The position numbers and the translations under genes were made by a program. Below are positions 45,969 to 56,770 of a DNA stretch of 64,000 bases, piece after piece. Each line of letters begins with the position of its first letter. Positions within the stretch are counted from its first letter, which is position 1. The stretch lies in the NCBI GenBank assembly GCA_963930645.1, contig OZ005650.1:231034688-231098687 (forward strand), in the 5' to 3' direction. This DNA is from Salticus scenicus (Eukaryota; Arthropoda; Arachnida; Araneae; Salticidae). The notes beneath the pieces are model-generated. The model saw nothing but the letters and a program-made list of their open reading frames with translations. It was not told the DNA's origin and searched no databases.

Positions 45969-46930
45969 TAGAACACTGGGATATGTTGTTGCTGTTGTAT
46001 TGTCGGGCCTATATTTTTTGTCAACCAGCAGTTTTTTTATTGTCATTCATATTTATTGATCGGGTAGAATTTTTTTAATTTCAGAACGAAAATTATAAAA
46101 TATCGAAACACATTTGATTTATAAACAAAAATTGAAAATACATTTAAATGATCACGTGGTAACCATCATGATCTAAACATTGTTTTCAAGATTTATCGTT
46201 CATATTCCGTCATTTTTGACGGGGTTATATACTAGTTTCTTGAGAATTACAAACAAAACAAAAAAAAAAAAAAAAAAAAAAAAACAATTTTTGTTTTTAT
46301 TTTTATTTTTTAACAAAATTTCCAAATTAAAAACTTAAAAGAAAAAAGAATTTACTAAAAAAATATACATACAATAGAAATCAAACAATATGCATTCTCT
46401 AATAGAGCATATCCTTTCTATCAATAATAACAGTGATTATTTGATTAAAGGTCAAGCTCTATTTATCAATTCAAATAGCGACATAAATAATCCGTTGTAA
46501 ATAACCGTTAAACATGTAGCCTCGAAACTGTGAACGGTTTATTCTTGCAATGGGATACGCTTCATTACATGAAGATTGAATGCATATAACAAATAACCAG
46601 ATCATTATTCATTTTAAATAAACAAAATTATTTTTTAAAAATAAAGAAAATAAAATCTGTCTTTACAAAATTTAATTTAGTGCTAGGCTTCAAGCTTGTA
46701 GCTTTTAGTATTACGATAAAACCTTTTACCGACTCTTGAGCGAAAAGTTCGCGGCTTTAAATAGTGAATGTTACATCTAACATATAATACTTTGCCAACA
46801 TAACACAATATAATACATTGCCACGTAATAAAAGTTTTGTCTTCTAACGAAACTTTTATCTATAAAATATCATAGCTTTATAAGCTTGAGAATATAATTA
46901 CAATACGACATGCTGGATTAGCAGTAAAAC
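45969..46930. other. Unassigned AT-rich DNA
   Basis: A poly-A run (46261-46284). No gene or element ends recognised. Confidence 0.6.
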
Positions 46931-47196
46931 TATTGGGTTGTTCGGAAAGTAATTTCTTTTTTTTTTTTTTTTATCAGATGATTTAATTGTATTTTTTCAC
47001 ACTAATTTCCCAATTAGGCAGCATTGCCATTATGTATTTTGACAGCTGATATCCGCGTTTGTAATGATCGATAGACGGCGCTTTGTGAACACTGCAGTTG
47101 TTAGTAAACATTAGCCACGTGTGTTCCAATATAGTGTTCTTGTTATTCTACTTAATATTCGTACTATAATTTCTCCGCCATTACATTATGGAAAAT

Positions 47197-47460
47197 TGAT
47201 TGCTTTTGGAAAAAATACTTCAGTTTATTCAAAGTTCGATCGGAAGTAGATTTTTAACTGAAGTTGAACAAATATTAATTTCAAATCATCTGATTAATTC
47301 TTTACTTCCATTAGCCGAAGCAACTGAAATTTTAAATTCGTCATTTGGAAATAAATGGAAGCTCAATTCTGGATTTCTTGATGCTTTGGATTTACACTGT
47401 GGCACACAAAAGTATGTGTTATCTTTTTTACCGTATTTATTCATTTATATTCAATAAATA
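47197..47460 (+). other. Exon-like reading frame inside the mariner, unknown protein
   Basis: About 85 codons from 47200. The first ~70 look like an ordinary globular protein (LLEKILQFIQSSIGSRF ... LLPLAEATEILNSSFG ... GFLDALDLHCGTQK). They are followed by a splice-donor-like CAAAA|GTATGT (about 47411). It does not resemble mariner, which normally has its DNA-binding domain here. A captured or processed host exon is possible. I do not recognise the protein. Confidence 0.4.
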
Positions 47461-47669
47461 TATGTGAAACTAAACATCGGCTAGCAATGGCGGCTATATG
47501 GAATTCGAATTAAACCATGTTTATTGTAATTTCACCGTAGCCCACCAGAGGGCGAGCATTTCATTACAATCGCGGATAGCACGGCTTCTTTGTGAAAAAG
47601 TTTGTTTGATTTTATAGAATCGATTTTATTTGGTGCCCTATAAAATACGGAATACCGGAAGTAGGATTT

Positions 47670-48605
47670 CCGATAAATGTTGATTTTTTACTATCGAAAA
47701 GGGAAAAAATCTATTCAAGCAAGAAAAAGTTATCCAATGTGTATGACGAAGATAAAACAGGACACCTACGCCAAAACTGGTTTGCAAAATTTCGTTCCAC
47801 TAAATTCGATGCTGAAGATGCACAACGTTTTGGTAGGCCGGTTGAAGCTGATGAAGACAAATTAAAGACATTGTTTGATGCAAACCTCTGAATAACAACT
47901 CGTGAGTTCGTTGAGATATTAAATTTATCAAATATGGCCGTTCATAAATACGTAAACGCCTTCGTTTAATTTCTAAACACGACATATGGGTTACAAGTTC
48001 TCAAAGAAAGCAATTTGCCCCGTCGCATTGACCTCTGTGATTTGCTTCTAAAATGTCAAGAAAAAGATTCATTTTTGGAGCGAATCATCATGGAAGATGA
48101 GAAGTTGGTTGTCTACAACAATGTTAATCGCAAGAGATCATGGAGTAAAAAAGATGAACCGGCTCAAAGCAATTCGAAACCCAATATTCACTAAGAAAAG
48201 ATGATGCTGTCTGTTTGGTGGTATTTCAAGGGAATCACTCTTATGAACTACTATCGAACAATTCGGAAATATGGTATTATCAACTGGACGAACTGAACGA
48301 TTCATTCGAAGGGAAAAGGCCAGAATTAATCAACAGAAAAGGTACAGTGTTCCACCAAGATTGTGCGAGACCGCACACAAGTGTGGTACCACACCAAAAG
48401 CTTTAGCAGCTCTGGTGGTATTTATTACTACATCCACTATATTCTCCAAATATAGCAACTTCGGCTCATTACTTGTTCCGATCACTACAAAAATTTTTAG
48501 ACGGCAAAACTTTTACTTCAAATAAAGATATCAAAAATTTGTCAAAAAAGGTAAAAAAATTTATGAACTTGGAATTATGTTCCTGCCAGAAACTTAATAA
48601 AAGGT
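47670..48605 (+). pseudogene. Broken mariner transposase
   Basis: From FYYRKGKKSIQARK through WFAKFRSTKFDAEDAQRFGRPVEADEDKLKTLF (two pieces), this is a mariner helix-turn-helix region. The catalytic positions read EDEK (first Asp kept), HQDCARPH (second Asp kept) and SPNIATSAHYLF, where the usual SD(Y/H) third Asp is Ala. Several frameshifts are present. The natural start ATGGAAAAT is at 47188, separated by the insertion. Confidence 0.85.
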
Positions 48606-49079
48606 ATTGATCCAAAATGTAGAACATATAATTTAATAAAATATTTATACACTATAAGAAAATCATCTTTCATTTTCACAAAAAAAACAAAAAAAAAAAA
48701 AATTTTACTTTCCAAACAACACATTACAATACAACAACAAAAGAGTCCAGTAATAGTAAGTGAGAACTTTTCTGATACTTACAACACCTTTGCAATACTG
48801 TTGATGATATGGAATAATTAGTTCCCATACCCTTTTAAATAATGGATAGGAAAAGTCCTAAAATGAAAGAAAACATTTGTCTAGCACAAAAATACTTTCA
48901 AGGTATTTTAGTAGAAAAGGAAAGATATCGTCCAGAATGTTTCTTATAAACAGGATCAGGAATTGTGAAAAAATTTCGCCGTATTCAAGCGTAATGATGC
49001 TGAGAGTCAGGAGGTACCTTAGTAAGAGTGTCTGAGAGGCAGAGGTTAAAAGTCAGGAAAATAGCTTTCCTGTTCGGAT

Positions 49080-49250
49080 CTGCAGGCGTCAGAGATCAAA
49101 GTTCGTCTACAGGAAGACGATGAGCTGGTTTGAGTCACTTGATAGAAACATTAACTATCAGACCATTAATGAATGAAAAATGTCTTATCACCTCATTTGA
49201 GCATCTGTTAAAGGCAAAGGTCCGATGAGATCAATGTTCATGTGTGTAAA
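49080..49250 (-). pseudogene. Ty3/gypsy integrase fragments
   Basis: FTHMNIDLIGPLPLTDAQM matches the start of the integrase core. After a short break, INGLIVNVSIKWLKPAHRLP matches the integrase C-terminal region. Most of the catalytic core between them is deleted. Confidence 0.72.
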
Positions 49251-49689
49251 ATATGTGTTTGAAACATGAAATCGGCTAAAGGTGATGAACCATATCTAAA
49301 ACATTTACTTTTTAATAAGGAATGCATGAATTTACTAATCGTGTAACATTCTTTTCAATAGGTACCTAGTCAAATAAATCAGTCTTTAGCTTAACAATTG
49401 CGTGTTAACTGCTAGATGAGTCAGTAAATAGTTTGAATAAAAAACAGTTTTGAGTAAATTTTATGGATTTTAGAGCCAAATACATGGTTGTTGATGTGTT
49501 ACAATAAATTGGTGAATCACAATTAGAAATATTTAGTTTTGAAATTTAAGAATAAATTGCTTATTCTTGCTTAATTGCTTAGGAGTTATTCAAGATCATT
49601 TTCTGCTTCCGCTATTTTATGGAAATCGGCGGTTTTGGGATTGTGAATATTGTATATTCTTGAAAAGACATCAGTCGTTCTATTGTTTT

Positions 49690-50040
49690 AACCACTGATA
49701 TTTTATCAAATTTTTTCTTAAAGGCTCTTGATTGGTGAAAATTTTAAAATTCCGTTTTCCTAAAAGGTAAATCCTTAATTCCAGAAAATATTGCTAAAAG
49801 CTCGTTGTCATATGTGTTATATCTAGTTTCAGTGTTCTTAGAGATGAAACGTAAGAACTCTGAAACGTCTACAATGCATTCCTCAGCATATGCTCCAACA
49901 GCTTTATCTGAAAATCGCACATAACAGCAATTGATTTGATAAGGTCTGGATGACACCCTGTTTCAGATTTTATTTTGGTTTCTCAAATACATATTTATAG
50001 GCTGCGTGACAGTCCTCTGATTAAAAAATGATTGGGCGAC
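49690..50040 (-). pseudogene. Ty3/gypsy RNase H remnant
   Basis: Minus strand: SEDCHAAYKYVFEKPK (about 50030), then frame changes, SKNTETRYNTYDNELLAIFSG and FKIFTNQEPLRKN. The ETRYxTYDxELLAI motif is diagnostic of gypsy RNase H. It picks up where the reverse transcriptase stops at ~52560, which shows the intervening sequence is an insertion. Confidence 0.82.
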
Positions 50041-50044
50041 AGAA

Positions 50045-52200
50045 TGCATCTTGGAATTCAGTTATGATAAATGCCAATACACAACAGTACCGGCCACAGG
50101 AAAAGTAAATCATGTGCCTTATTGGTTCATCTAGATGACCGATCACAAAGTGGCGTTCAATAGTCAAATTAGATATGGATCAAAGTTCGATGCCACACCT
50201 GAATTACATCAAGAAAAAGGCATCCTAGATCCAGTGTAAATTTAGTCGCTTAGCTGAAGCCTAAAGTCAGAAAGGCAGTCTACTTGCTGCCGCTGAGAAA
50301 ATAGTACAGGGCACCTGTGTAGTATTCAAACCTCGTTAAAACGTGTTACAAAACATTCAGCGGGGTTACCTGCTATGTTTAAGCAAATGTTATCACACTG
50401 TTTCCACGGACACGCTAAACATTCTGGCAGGGCTTCCCTCCTTGTTTCTTAGTGCGAAGTCAGAGCAGGCCAACGTAAGCCTAACAAGATAGGTAAAAGC
50501 GTTGAAAGCACTAATCTAGGTCTGGAAACGGTTTAAATTGGAGTTTCTAATTTAAGCGAGAAGATTTCTGGAAATTTCCTTGGTCTTTAGATTAGAAGGC
50601 GGAATTGTCGAGTTATTTTTACACTGACGGTTCAAGATGGAGGATGGCAGAATGAGCTGTGCGCTTCTCAGGATCTCCGGCGGGGATATCGTGACAGAGT
50701 GCCAATATCGGCTAACTCTGTCAGCAGCACTAACCATATCACTGTTTTCGTGGCCGAAATCTATGCGATCATGGAAGCGATCTCAGACGCAGTGTTCTGA
50801 GTTCTTAGTGAGATAGATGTTTACTCTGACTCCAGAGACAACGCTTTAAGTGTTTTACAGTCTAGTGCCAAAGAACTGGGCTGTATCTGAGATTAAAGAC
50901 CAGGTGAGTAGTAGTAACATCAGGGTTACCATGCATTGGATGAAAGCCCACGTAGGTTATCGCTTCAATGAACTTGCAGATAACACGGCAAAAATAGCCA
51001 CAACGAGAGGTAAGGTGGATCTCACTGTGAGACATAGCCCAAAATTCTCAAAGCGAATTATCAAAGAATGAGCTCTGGAAAATTGTCAAAATTCAGAATG
51101 ACTCTACTAAGGGTTGATTCCCTCATGAGGTTCAATCGAGTAAACACACGAAGACTGCAAAGATACTTCGTGAACTAGCTCCTTACCAGTCATGGATCAT
51201 TCGGTATCCACCAACACCGCTTCTTTAAGAAGAATCCTGCATGTATTTGTAGGAAAAGCTTTAGCTCGGTAAGGCAGGTGTTGTTCGGTGCGCCCGATGA
51301 CTGTTCGTTAGGGAAAGATATGATTGTTCGTTAGGAAAAGATATGACTGTTCGTTAGGGAGATACTTTCCGCAGATTTCCTTCGTCGAACGCAGCGGAAG
51401 ATCTGCCTAGACTAATACTGTAGGAAGGGGATCCCCGGTAATCATGTCGAATCTTCTTCGCCGCGTACTAAACCTGCTTAAAGGCGGACGCAGAATGTCC
51501 GAAGACAACCCAACACGACTCCTGCAGAGGTAATCTTGAATTCTTGAATGCAGAAAGCTTCAGCTCCCGTCTCGACTGCTTAAAAAATCAAGTTGGGTTT
51601 TTACCTCGCCCGTTCTAGAGTTTTTCTCAAATGTTGGTCCACAAACCCAATCAATCCTTCCTAGCTCCATGCGAACGAGACATGGTGACGTCTTAGACCT
51701 TCGGTGATGTATGACATTGATATTTGCTTCTTTCCTAATGCTGGTACACAAAGATCCCATATGGGGCTTTTAGCCCCGGAAAAAAGGGCAGGTCCAAGTG
51801 TCTTGAGTGGGACCTGTCACATAGCAGTTTAGCACTAGGTTATATAAAGCAAGTGCAGATCCACCTAGTTGGTACAGTTGACGCGAATCGGCTAGTGTGG
51901 TGAATGCCGTTGGGAGCGGAGCTTCCTTATCTATCGAGAACGATACGAGCGTCCTCGAAAGATAAAAATGCCCATTCCGTTTGCAAACCGTGGAATTTAC
52001 GGCACCTGATGCAACCGGACTCTACTGACCAGCCTCTGAATGGTCTGAAGACTACCGGGCAATCTTCGTAATCTTTGTTTGCCGTCCGTAGCTGGGCTAT
52101 CTGCTAGCTGTTGTGCGGTAGTCGGGTTGCAATCGTAGAACGTTCAAGGCTACAATTTATAAAACGGCTGTTACTTTCAGGACCGAATAGGATCACAAGA
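50045..52200 (+). mobile_element. LINE (non-LTR retrotransposon) relic inserted in the gypsy
   Basis: It carries an RNase H domain and C-terminal region on the + strand, typical of RNase H-bearing LINEs of the I/R1 type. No reverse transcriptase was recognised, so it is probably 5' truncated. The G+C content is higher than in the surroundings. The ends and target duplications were not resolved. 51100-52200 is only weakly interpretable, with a CxC-like segment near 51236-51250. Confidence 0.6.
50600..51300 (+). pseudogene. LINE RNase H domain remnant
   Basis: In shifting frames: YFYTDGSRWRM (about 50615, first Asp), TVFVAEIYAIMEAISDAVF (about 50740, Glu), VYSDSRDNALSVLQS (about 50818, Asp) and IRVTMHWMKAHVGYRFNELAD (about 50920; final Asp, pieces joined only by adjacency). 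Downstream, SHGSFGIHQHRFFK and CICRKS resemble the C-terminal TGHG...C-C segment. Frameshifts separate the motifs, so it is dead. Confidence 0.8.
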
Positions 52201-52204
52201 GCCA

Positions 52205-52537
52205 GGGACGGATGCTGGTAGGCGCTGGCTCCACCCCCTTTTCCTTATTTTTAGTAGAACCAGGACCTTATTAACGCGAGGCACACGGTGCACGTGTCTC
52301 GGGTCTTGAAAAGCACAGGGGGGGGGGGGTCTTAAAACTTACTTTGAAAAGACCATTTTTGCCTTTTTGGCCCATAAAAATGGCAAAAAGTGGTATCATA
52401 AAACGCAAATTTTTGTACTTTAGTCTCTTATACAGGTATAAAACGTAACTTTGCTGATTTTTGCACAGTGCGAGGGAGGGGTGGGGGTCCATGAAAATAT
52501 ATATACCCTGGGTCTCACAGGAAGTTAATCACGCCTT
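52205..52537. mobile_element. Possible small hAT-like element
   Basis: CAGGGACGGATGCTGG at 52205 and the inverted-type end AATCACGCCTTG near 52537 resemble hAT termini, with ten or more G in a row near 52319. The 8-bp duplication is not clean (ACAAGAGC versus AGTAGAAC), so this is tentative. Confidence 0.35.
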
Positions 52538-52639
52538 GAGTAGAACCTAACACAGTGTATAAATGAGGTTGTTTACTAGCAGCATAAGGCAAAAAATTAC
52601 GATAAAAAATTTAAATTCTTAAGAATCGACAATGATTAT

Positions 52640-53400
52640 TAAAGTTTGTGGTTTTGGAAAACTCTCAGTAACCTGGATTTGATTTCATCATACCATACTT
52701 GATTTGTCTATGAAATGTCCCAAAACTAATATTTTTTCAGCGGCGAAAATGCATTTAGGTAAATTAACAAATCGATTGTTATCGAGAAGCCGTTTGAACA
52801 CAATATTAAGATGTTCAAATGTTCTGCAATCTAGGAATATGGAATTAACAAGGCGTCAATGCATACAAAACAGTAGTTGAAGTGATCTGAAATTCGATCT
52901 ACAAAACTTTGTAAGGATTGGACAGCATTGCGCAAACAAAAAGTCATGCAATGATATTCATATAAACCAAAAAGCTTAACTATCGCTGTTTTGCGTATAT
53001 CATCGTTATTCATGGAAATTTGATGATAAGTTGGTAAGTCTTTTTCATATCGAAAGTTGAAAAAACCTTTTTTACCACGCTGATTTAAAGTAAATCCTGT
53101 ATGCATGTCGAATGAAGCATTGTTCAAGGGATTATAAATACAATAAGAGTGCAGTAATTGCCACATGGATACCATGTACCGTCTGACGTATGAATCACGT
53201 GTAAGGCTCTCCAAAAGCTTTTCTATAGAGAACAGATGTATTTTCGTACCAAACAGATAAATTCAGTTTTAGCTGCAGCTAATTTATCCGGAGTTAAAAG
53301 CAGAACTTTAGCAACAATAGGAGGTCCTTTTGCATGAATTATATGTGCGGCATAATGAGAAAGTGAATTGTTAGGCAGTTTAAGAACACCTTCAAAAAAA
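52640..53400 (-). pseudogene. Ty3/gypsy reverse transcriptase remnant
   Basis: Motifs in order on the minus strand: HAKGPPIVAKVLLLTPDKLAAAK (in two overlapping pieces), PTYHQISMNNDDIRKTAI, LFGLYEYHCMTFCLRNAVQS, FVCIDALLI, NLPKCIFAAEKILVLGHFI and FPKPQTL. The catalytic YxDD-type box reads CIDA, so the second Asp is Ala. It stops at about 52560, where foreign sequence begins. Confidence 0.82.
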
Positions 53401-53699
53401 TTATACCTTCTTAATAAAGAATCAAATTGTTCAGAATGGTTTAAAGCATCAGTTTTAGGAACTGGATCTAAAGAAATTTCATGGTTGAAAAAACAGTAGT
53501 TAAACTAGCAGTGGGAGTGTTGTAGATTTGATTTCTTTTTTTACACTATAAAGATGCAAAAAATTGACTTATAAAATAGGCCAAGTTACATCTGTTATTG
53601 TGAATGTCAAGGGAAATATGTACCATCAGTCAAGATCCCAGTTAACTGATCATTTTCCAAAAACATCAATATTTGGGCCATTTGCAACAACTAAATTAA

Positions 53700-53965
53700 A
53701 AAGAAAAATTGGCTTTGATCCCTCAGCATGCGTTGGTGGCAAAACAGAAAGATCTGCACCTGTGTCTATAAGCGCAGGTTCATACTAATCGTATTTTCAA
53801 ATTCACTATAGCAACACTTTGTGCATCCGAAGCCATTCGTAGCCACCCGACTCATGCTTGACCAGTTAGTTTTCTGATACAAAAGAACATGATTGAGAAC
53901 ATCCGTTGCACTTTCAACAAATTTAGCATACCAATTTCGGAGGAATTATACAAAAGGATATGACA
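53700..53965 (-). pseudogene. Ty3/gypsy gag end and aspartic protease remnant
   Basis: On the minus strand ALIDTGADLSVLPPTHA is a clear retroviral-type protease active site (DTGA). It is followed by KPIFLFNLVVANG. Upstream (53960-53800) is a WYAKF...NHVLLYQKTNWS segment resembling the region next to gag zinc knuckles. A stop lies a few codons before the protease motif. Confidence 0.75.
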
Positions 53966-53969
53966 TGTC

Positions 53970-54607
53970 CAGAAAAACGTGAAGCGGATTCGTAACTGCA
54001 AAAGAAGAATTAAGGGTGGGTTTTAAAATTTATTAATTCGTTTTAACTTAACACTTAAAAGATGCATGTCTAGGTAAGAATTTGGAAAAATATATATATA
54101 TACTTTTTGTTATATTTTTACTATGTATATGACGTATTTGTTATTTATAAACGTAACATAACGAGATTTACTTATATTATTTAAATTTACCAAAGCCCCT
54201 TTCATAGTAAGGTATAATTAATATCTATCAGGGATTTACAGGGTAGACAGAAATATAGAGACACATTACTTGGTATAAATGGTATATTCTATGGTATATT
54301 TCCTAGTATAAATGAAAATTGTGCAAAATATGTTTTTATAGGGTTTTAATTTTCCTTTTTTTTAAATACTAATTTTTAGTATATCATGTGCTGCAAAATA
54401 CAAGGAGCATAAAAGCAATTCTATTTTACATTTTGTCTTTTAAAATAAATTATAAAGATATACCAGAGGTGAAAGTCTTGGTCATATGAGTCTTATGTGC
54501 AAAACATAATCATAGGTGATCCCTCCACATAGGTGAAGTGTGTCAAACATTAAACGATGTAAACGGCAAATACAGTTGAAAAGTATTTCATAATCTATGT
54601 GATTTGC

Positions 54608-54643
<36 letters not shown>

Positions 54644-54750
54644 CAGAAACTAGCAGGATTTGCCCAAGTTGCTGATCACTATACTGAAATAATTTTAAAC
54701 TGAATAATTTGAATGTTTAAATAAACTAGTTGGCATAGGTGGACTCTGCT
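53970..54750. other. Unassigned AT-rich DNA
   Basis: Poly-T run (54611-54640). Possibly includes a decayed 5' part of the gypsy element, but no LTR was recognised. Confidence 0.5.
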
Positions 54751-54751
54751 C

Positions 54752-55792
54752 AGTTCCCCATCATATTTATATTCTCAAATTTCTAGTGCGAGACATATTA
54801 TAATCATGTTAAAAAAATGAATTTGACCAAAGCTTGATACAGTGACAGAATGAAATCCCCGCCTAATAGGCTATCCACCGTTCACCTCGATATATTTATC
54901 TTACTCTAATCTATTAATTTATTTTATCAGGGTCAATTCCGTTGTTTAGTTTTCATGCTACTATTTCCAATGCAATAATCCTCAAAATTCATATTTATAT
55001 GAAAAATTTACAATTTCGCTATGTTGGTAAAATCGTAAATTACGAATCATTTACGAAATTTTCCTATTAGACTATTTGTTATCAATCATGTTCAAACAAA
55101 TATCATAAATGTAATTTTGAAGTTGTCAAATGTATTTATGATCCTCAAAATGGAAGTTTATGCTCAATTTTGCCTTATTCTGACATGTTAAGTAAATCGT
55201 AAATTCCAAATAACTTACGAATTTTTTAAATTGGAAAAATCATAGTACATGATATTCATGCCAGTATCCTAAATAATATTTCGAAAGTGGTTTGACATCT
55301 TTACAATGAAAATATCCCTCAAGATTGACGTTTATGTGAATTTTTGCTCTATTCTGCCATGTTAAGAAATTCGTAAATTTCCAATAACTTGCGAAACTTT
55401 TATATTGCAAAATTCATAGTCATTAATATTCTTGCCAGTGTCCTAAATAATGTTTCAAAAGTAGTCTGACATCTTTACGATGAAAATATCTCTAAATATT
55501 GACGTTTATGTGAAATTTTGCCTTATACTGTCATGTTATCTTGCCAGTGTTGAAAGTAATATTTTAAAACTGATCTGACCTCCCTGCGACAATTTGTTCT
55601 TGAGATATCGTGTACACAGACTAACAAAATAACGGACTAACACACTAACAGACACCCTACAGACAGACACCATACAAATTTTGTCATTATCGGATTCCTC
55701 ACACGTGAAAACGTGTAAAAAAGTCAAAAAACCGAGGTCGAAAATTTTCACGATTACCTAAGTTCCCCATACCTATAGTATGATGGGGAACT
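54752..55792 (+). mobile_element. 1-kb hairpin-ended element with ~178-bp tandem units
   Basis: AGTTCCCCATCAT at 54752 and its inverted copy ATGATGGGGAACT at 55780-55792. Units recur near 55140, 55315 and 55495 (TTGACGTTTATGTGAA and GACATCTTTACAATGAAAAT), a period of ~175-180 bp. An ACAGACAGACACC tract and AAAACGTGTAAAAAAGTC precede a terminal hairpin AGTTCCCCAT...ATGGGGAACT followed by AATA. This is the same plan as the element at 2984, with different termini. Confidence 0.68.
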
Positions 55793-55837
55793 AATATATT
55801 TCAATTGACGACTATTTTCAGCAAATGAAAATCATAT

Positions 55838-56040
55838 ATTCTTTAACCACATTTCTTGCGACCATGCAAGCTTCTGCGCAACTGCAGACTCAACGAGTCT
55901 ACTGTTAAAATAGAGATAATATTTTCGTTGAGAGAAAACAAGTGATAAGGGAACGCCGAATGACTGAATGTTTAATAAATCGCTACCTGACGGCGAACTT
56001 CGCACCCCTCAAAGCTTTTGGACTCGTCCTCACATGGAAT
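55838..56040 (-). repeat. SINE-like dispersed repeat, copy 3
   Basis: TTCTTTAACCACATTTCTTG, GACTCAACGAGTCTACTG and CACCCCTCAAAGCTTTTGG match copies 1 and 2. Same orientation as copy 1. ~200 bp. Confidence 0.65.
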
Positions 56041-56500
56041 TTTGAGAAGTCATAAGGATGGTGAAGGAATACGTGCGCGCAGCGCACGTGTCTACGCTGC
56101 CGAAGGCAGTGGGGACCCGGTACGACATTTTTCCCGATCAGAAATTTTTTTTCTCTTTTTTTATCACATGATAAAAATTAATGCAATTTTGAGAATTCAT
56201 TAATTATTGTGATTCATTTAAAAATAGTGACCAGCGAAGCGGGCGTAGCCTGCGAGTTTAAAATAAACCTGACTCTTTTCCTTTCTTAAAGAAAAGAAGT
56301 CAAATTTCTTTACCAACTACAAGAAATCCATAATTTCAAACCTCTTGTCTCATAACTGAATGCCCAAGATTGCATTCTAGGTGGATATTTTTTACATGAT
56401 TAAATCATTTTTTAGAATGGTTTAAATATAACTTTGTAAGAGAAACAGAAAAACTGAGTTCACACAATCAAATAAAATAAAAGCTTAAAAAAAAAGTCTG
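56041..56500. other. Unassigned DNA
   Basis: A short G+C-rich island (56060-56125, GTGCGCGCAGCGCACGTGTC, an imperfect palindrome) in AT-rich DNA. No gene was seen. Confidence 0.45.
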
Positions 56501-56501
56501 G

Positions 56502-56640
56502 AGTGACACCACTTGACTTTACGAACATTAAGTAATTAAAGGTTGCATAAATAAATTAAAGTAAAAGAAGCCATTAAACTAGCGGATCTGCAAATCAGGT
56601 GCATCAACCTCCTATTTGCATCAACTGATCATTTATATTT
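56502..56640 (+). repeat. 5' fragment of the TCTGG-type repeat family
   Basis: TCTGGAGTGACACCACTTG then CTTTACGAACATTAAG. It is close to the starts at 2984 and 17995. The tail is missing. Confidence 0.6.
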
Positions 56641-56770
56641 ATTTCATATCACTTAAAATATTTATATATATATATATATGATTAACTCGCTACATAAACA
56701 AATATGTTTCTGAGGGGGACTGCCGCCCCCCTCCACCCCCACCCCCATTGTATCTGTCTGTCTATATCTA

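Larger units (their letters stand above)
46931..48726 (+). mobile_element. Mariner transposon with internal ~470-bp insertion
   Basis: TA then TTGGGTTGTTCGGAAAGTAA on the left; the inverted TTACTTTCCAAACAACAC...TA on the right. Total length is ~1.79 kb, about 0.5 kb longer than typical mariners. The excess matches the foreign stretch at about 47193-47665. Confidence 0.85.
48770..53965 (-). mobile_element. Decayed Ty3/gypsy retrotransposon, interrupted
   Basis: Read on the minus strand from 53965 down: a Cys-His-like gag remnant, protease, reverse transcriptase, (insertion), RNase H, and integrase with C-terminal domain, in the normal gypsy order. Multiple stops and frameshifts occur. The middle is split by about 2.5 kb of unrelated sequence (about 50045-52550). 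LTRs were not found. Confidence 0.78.
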
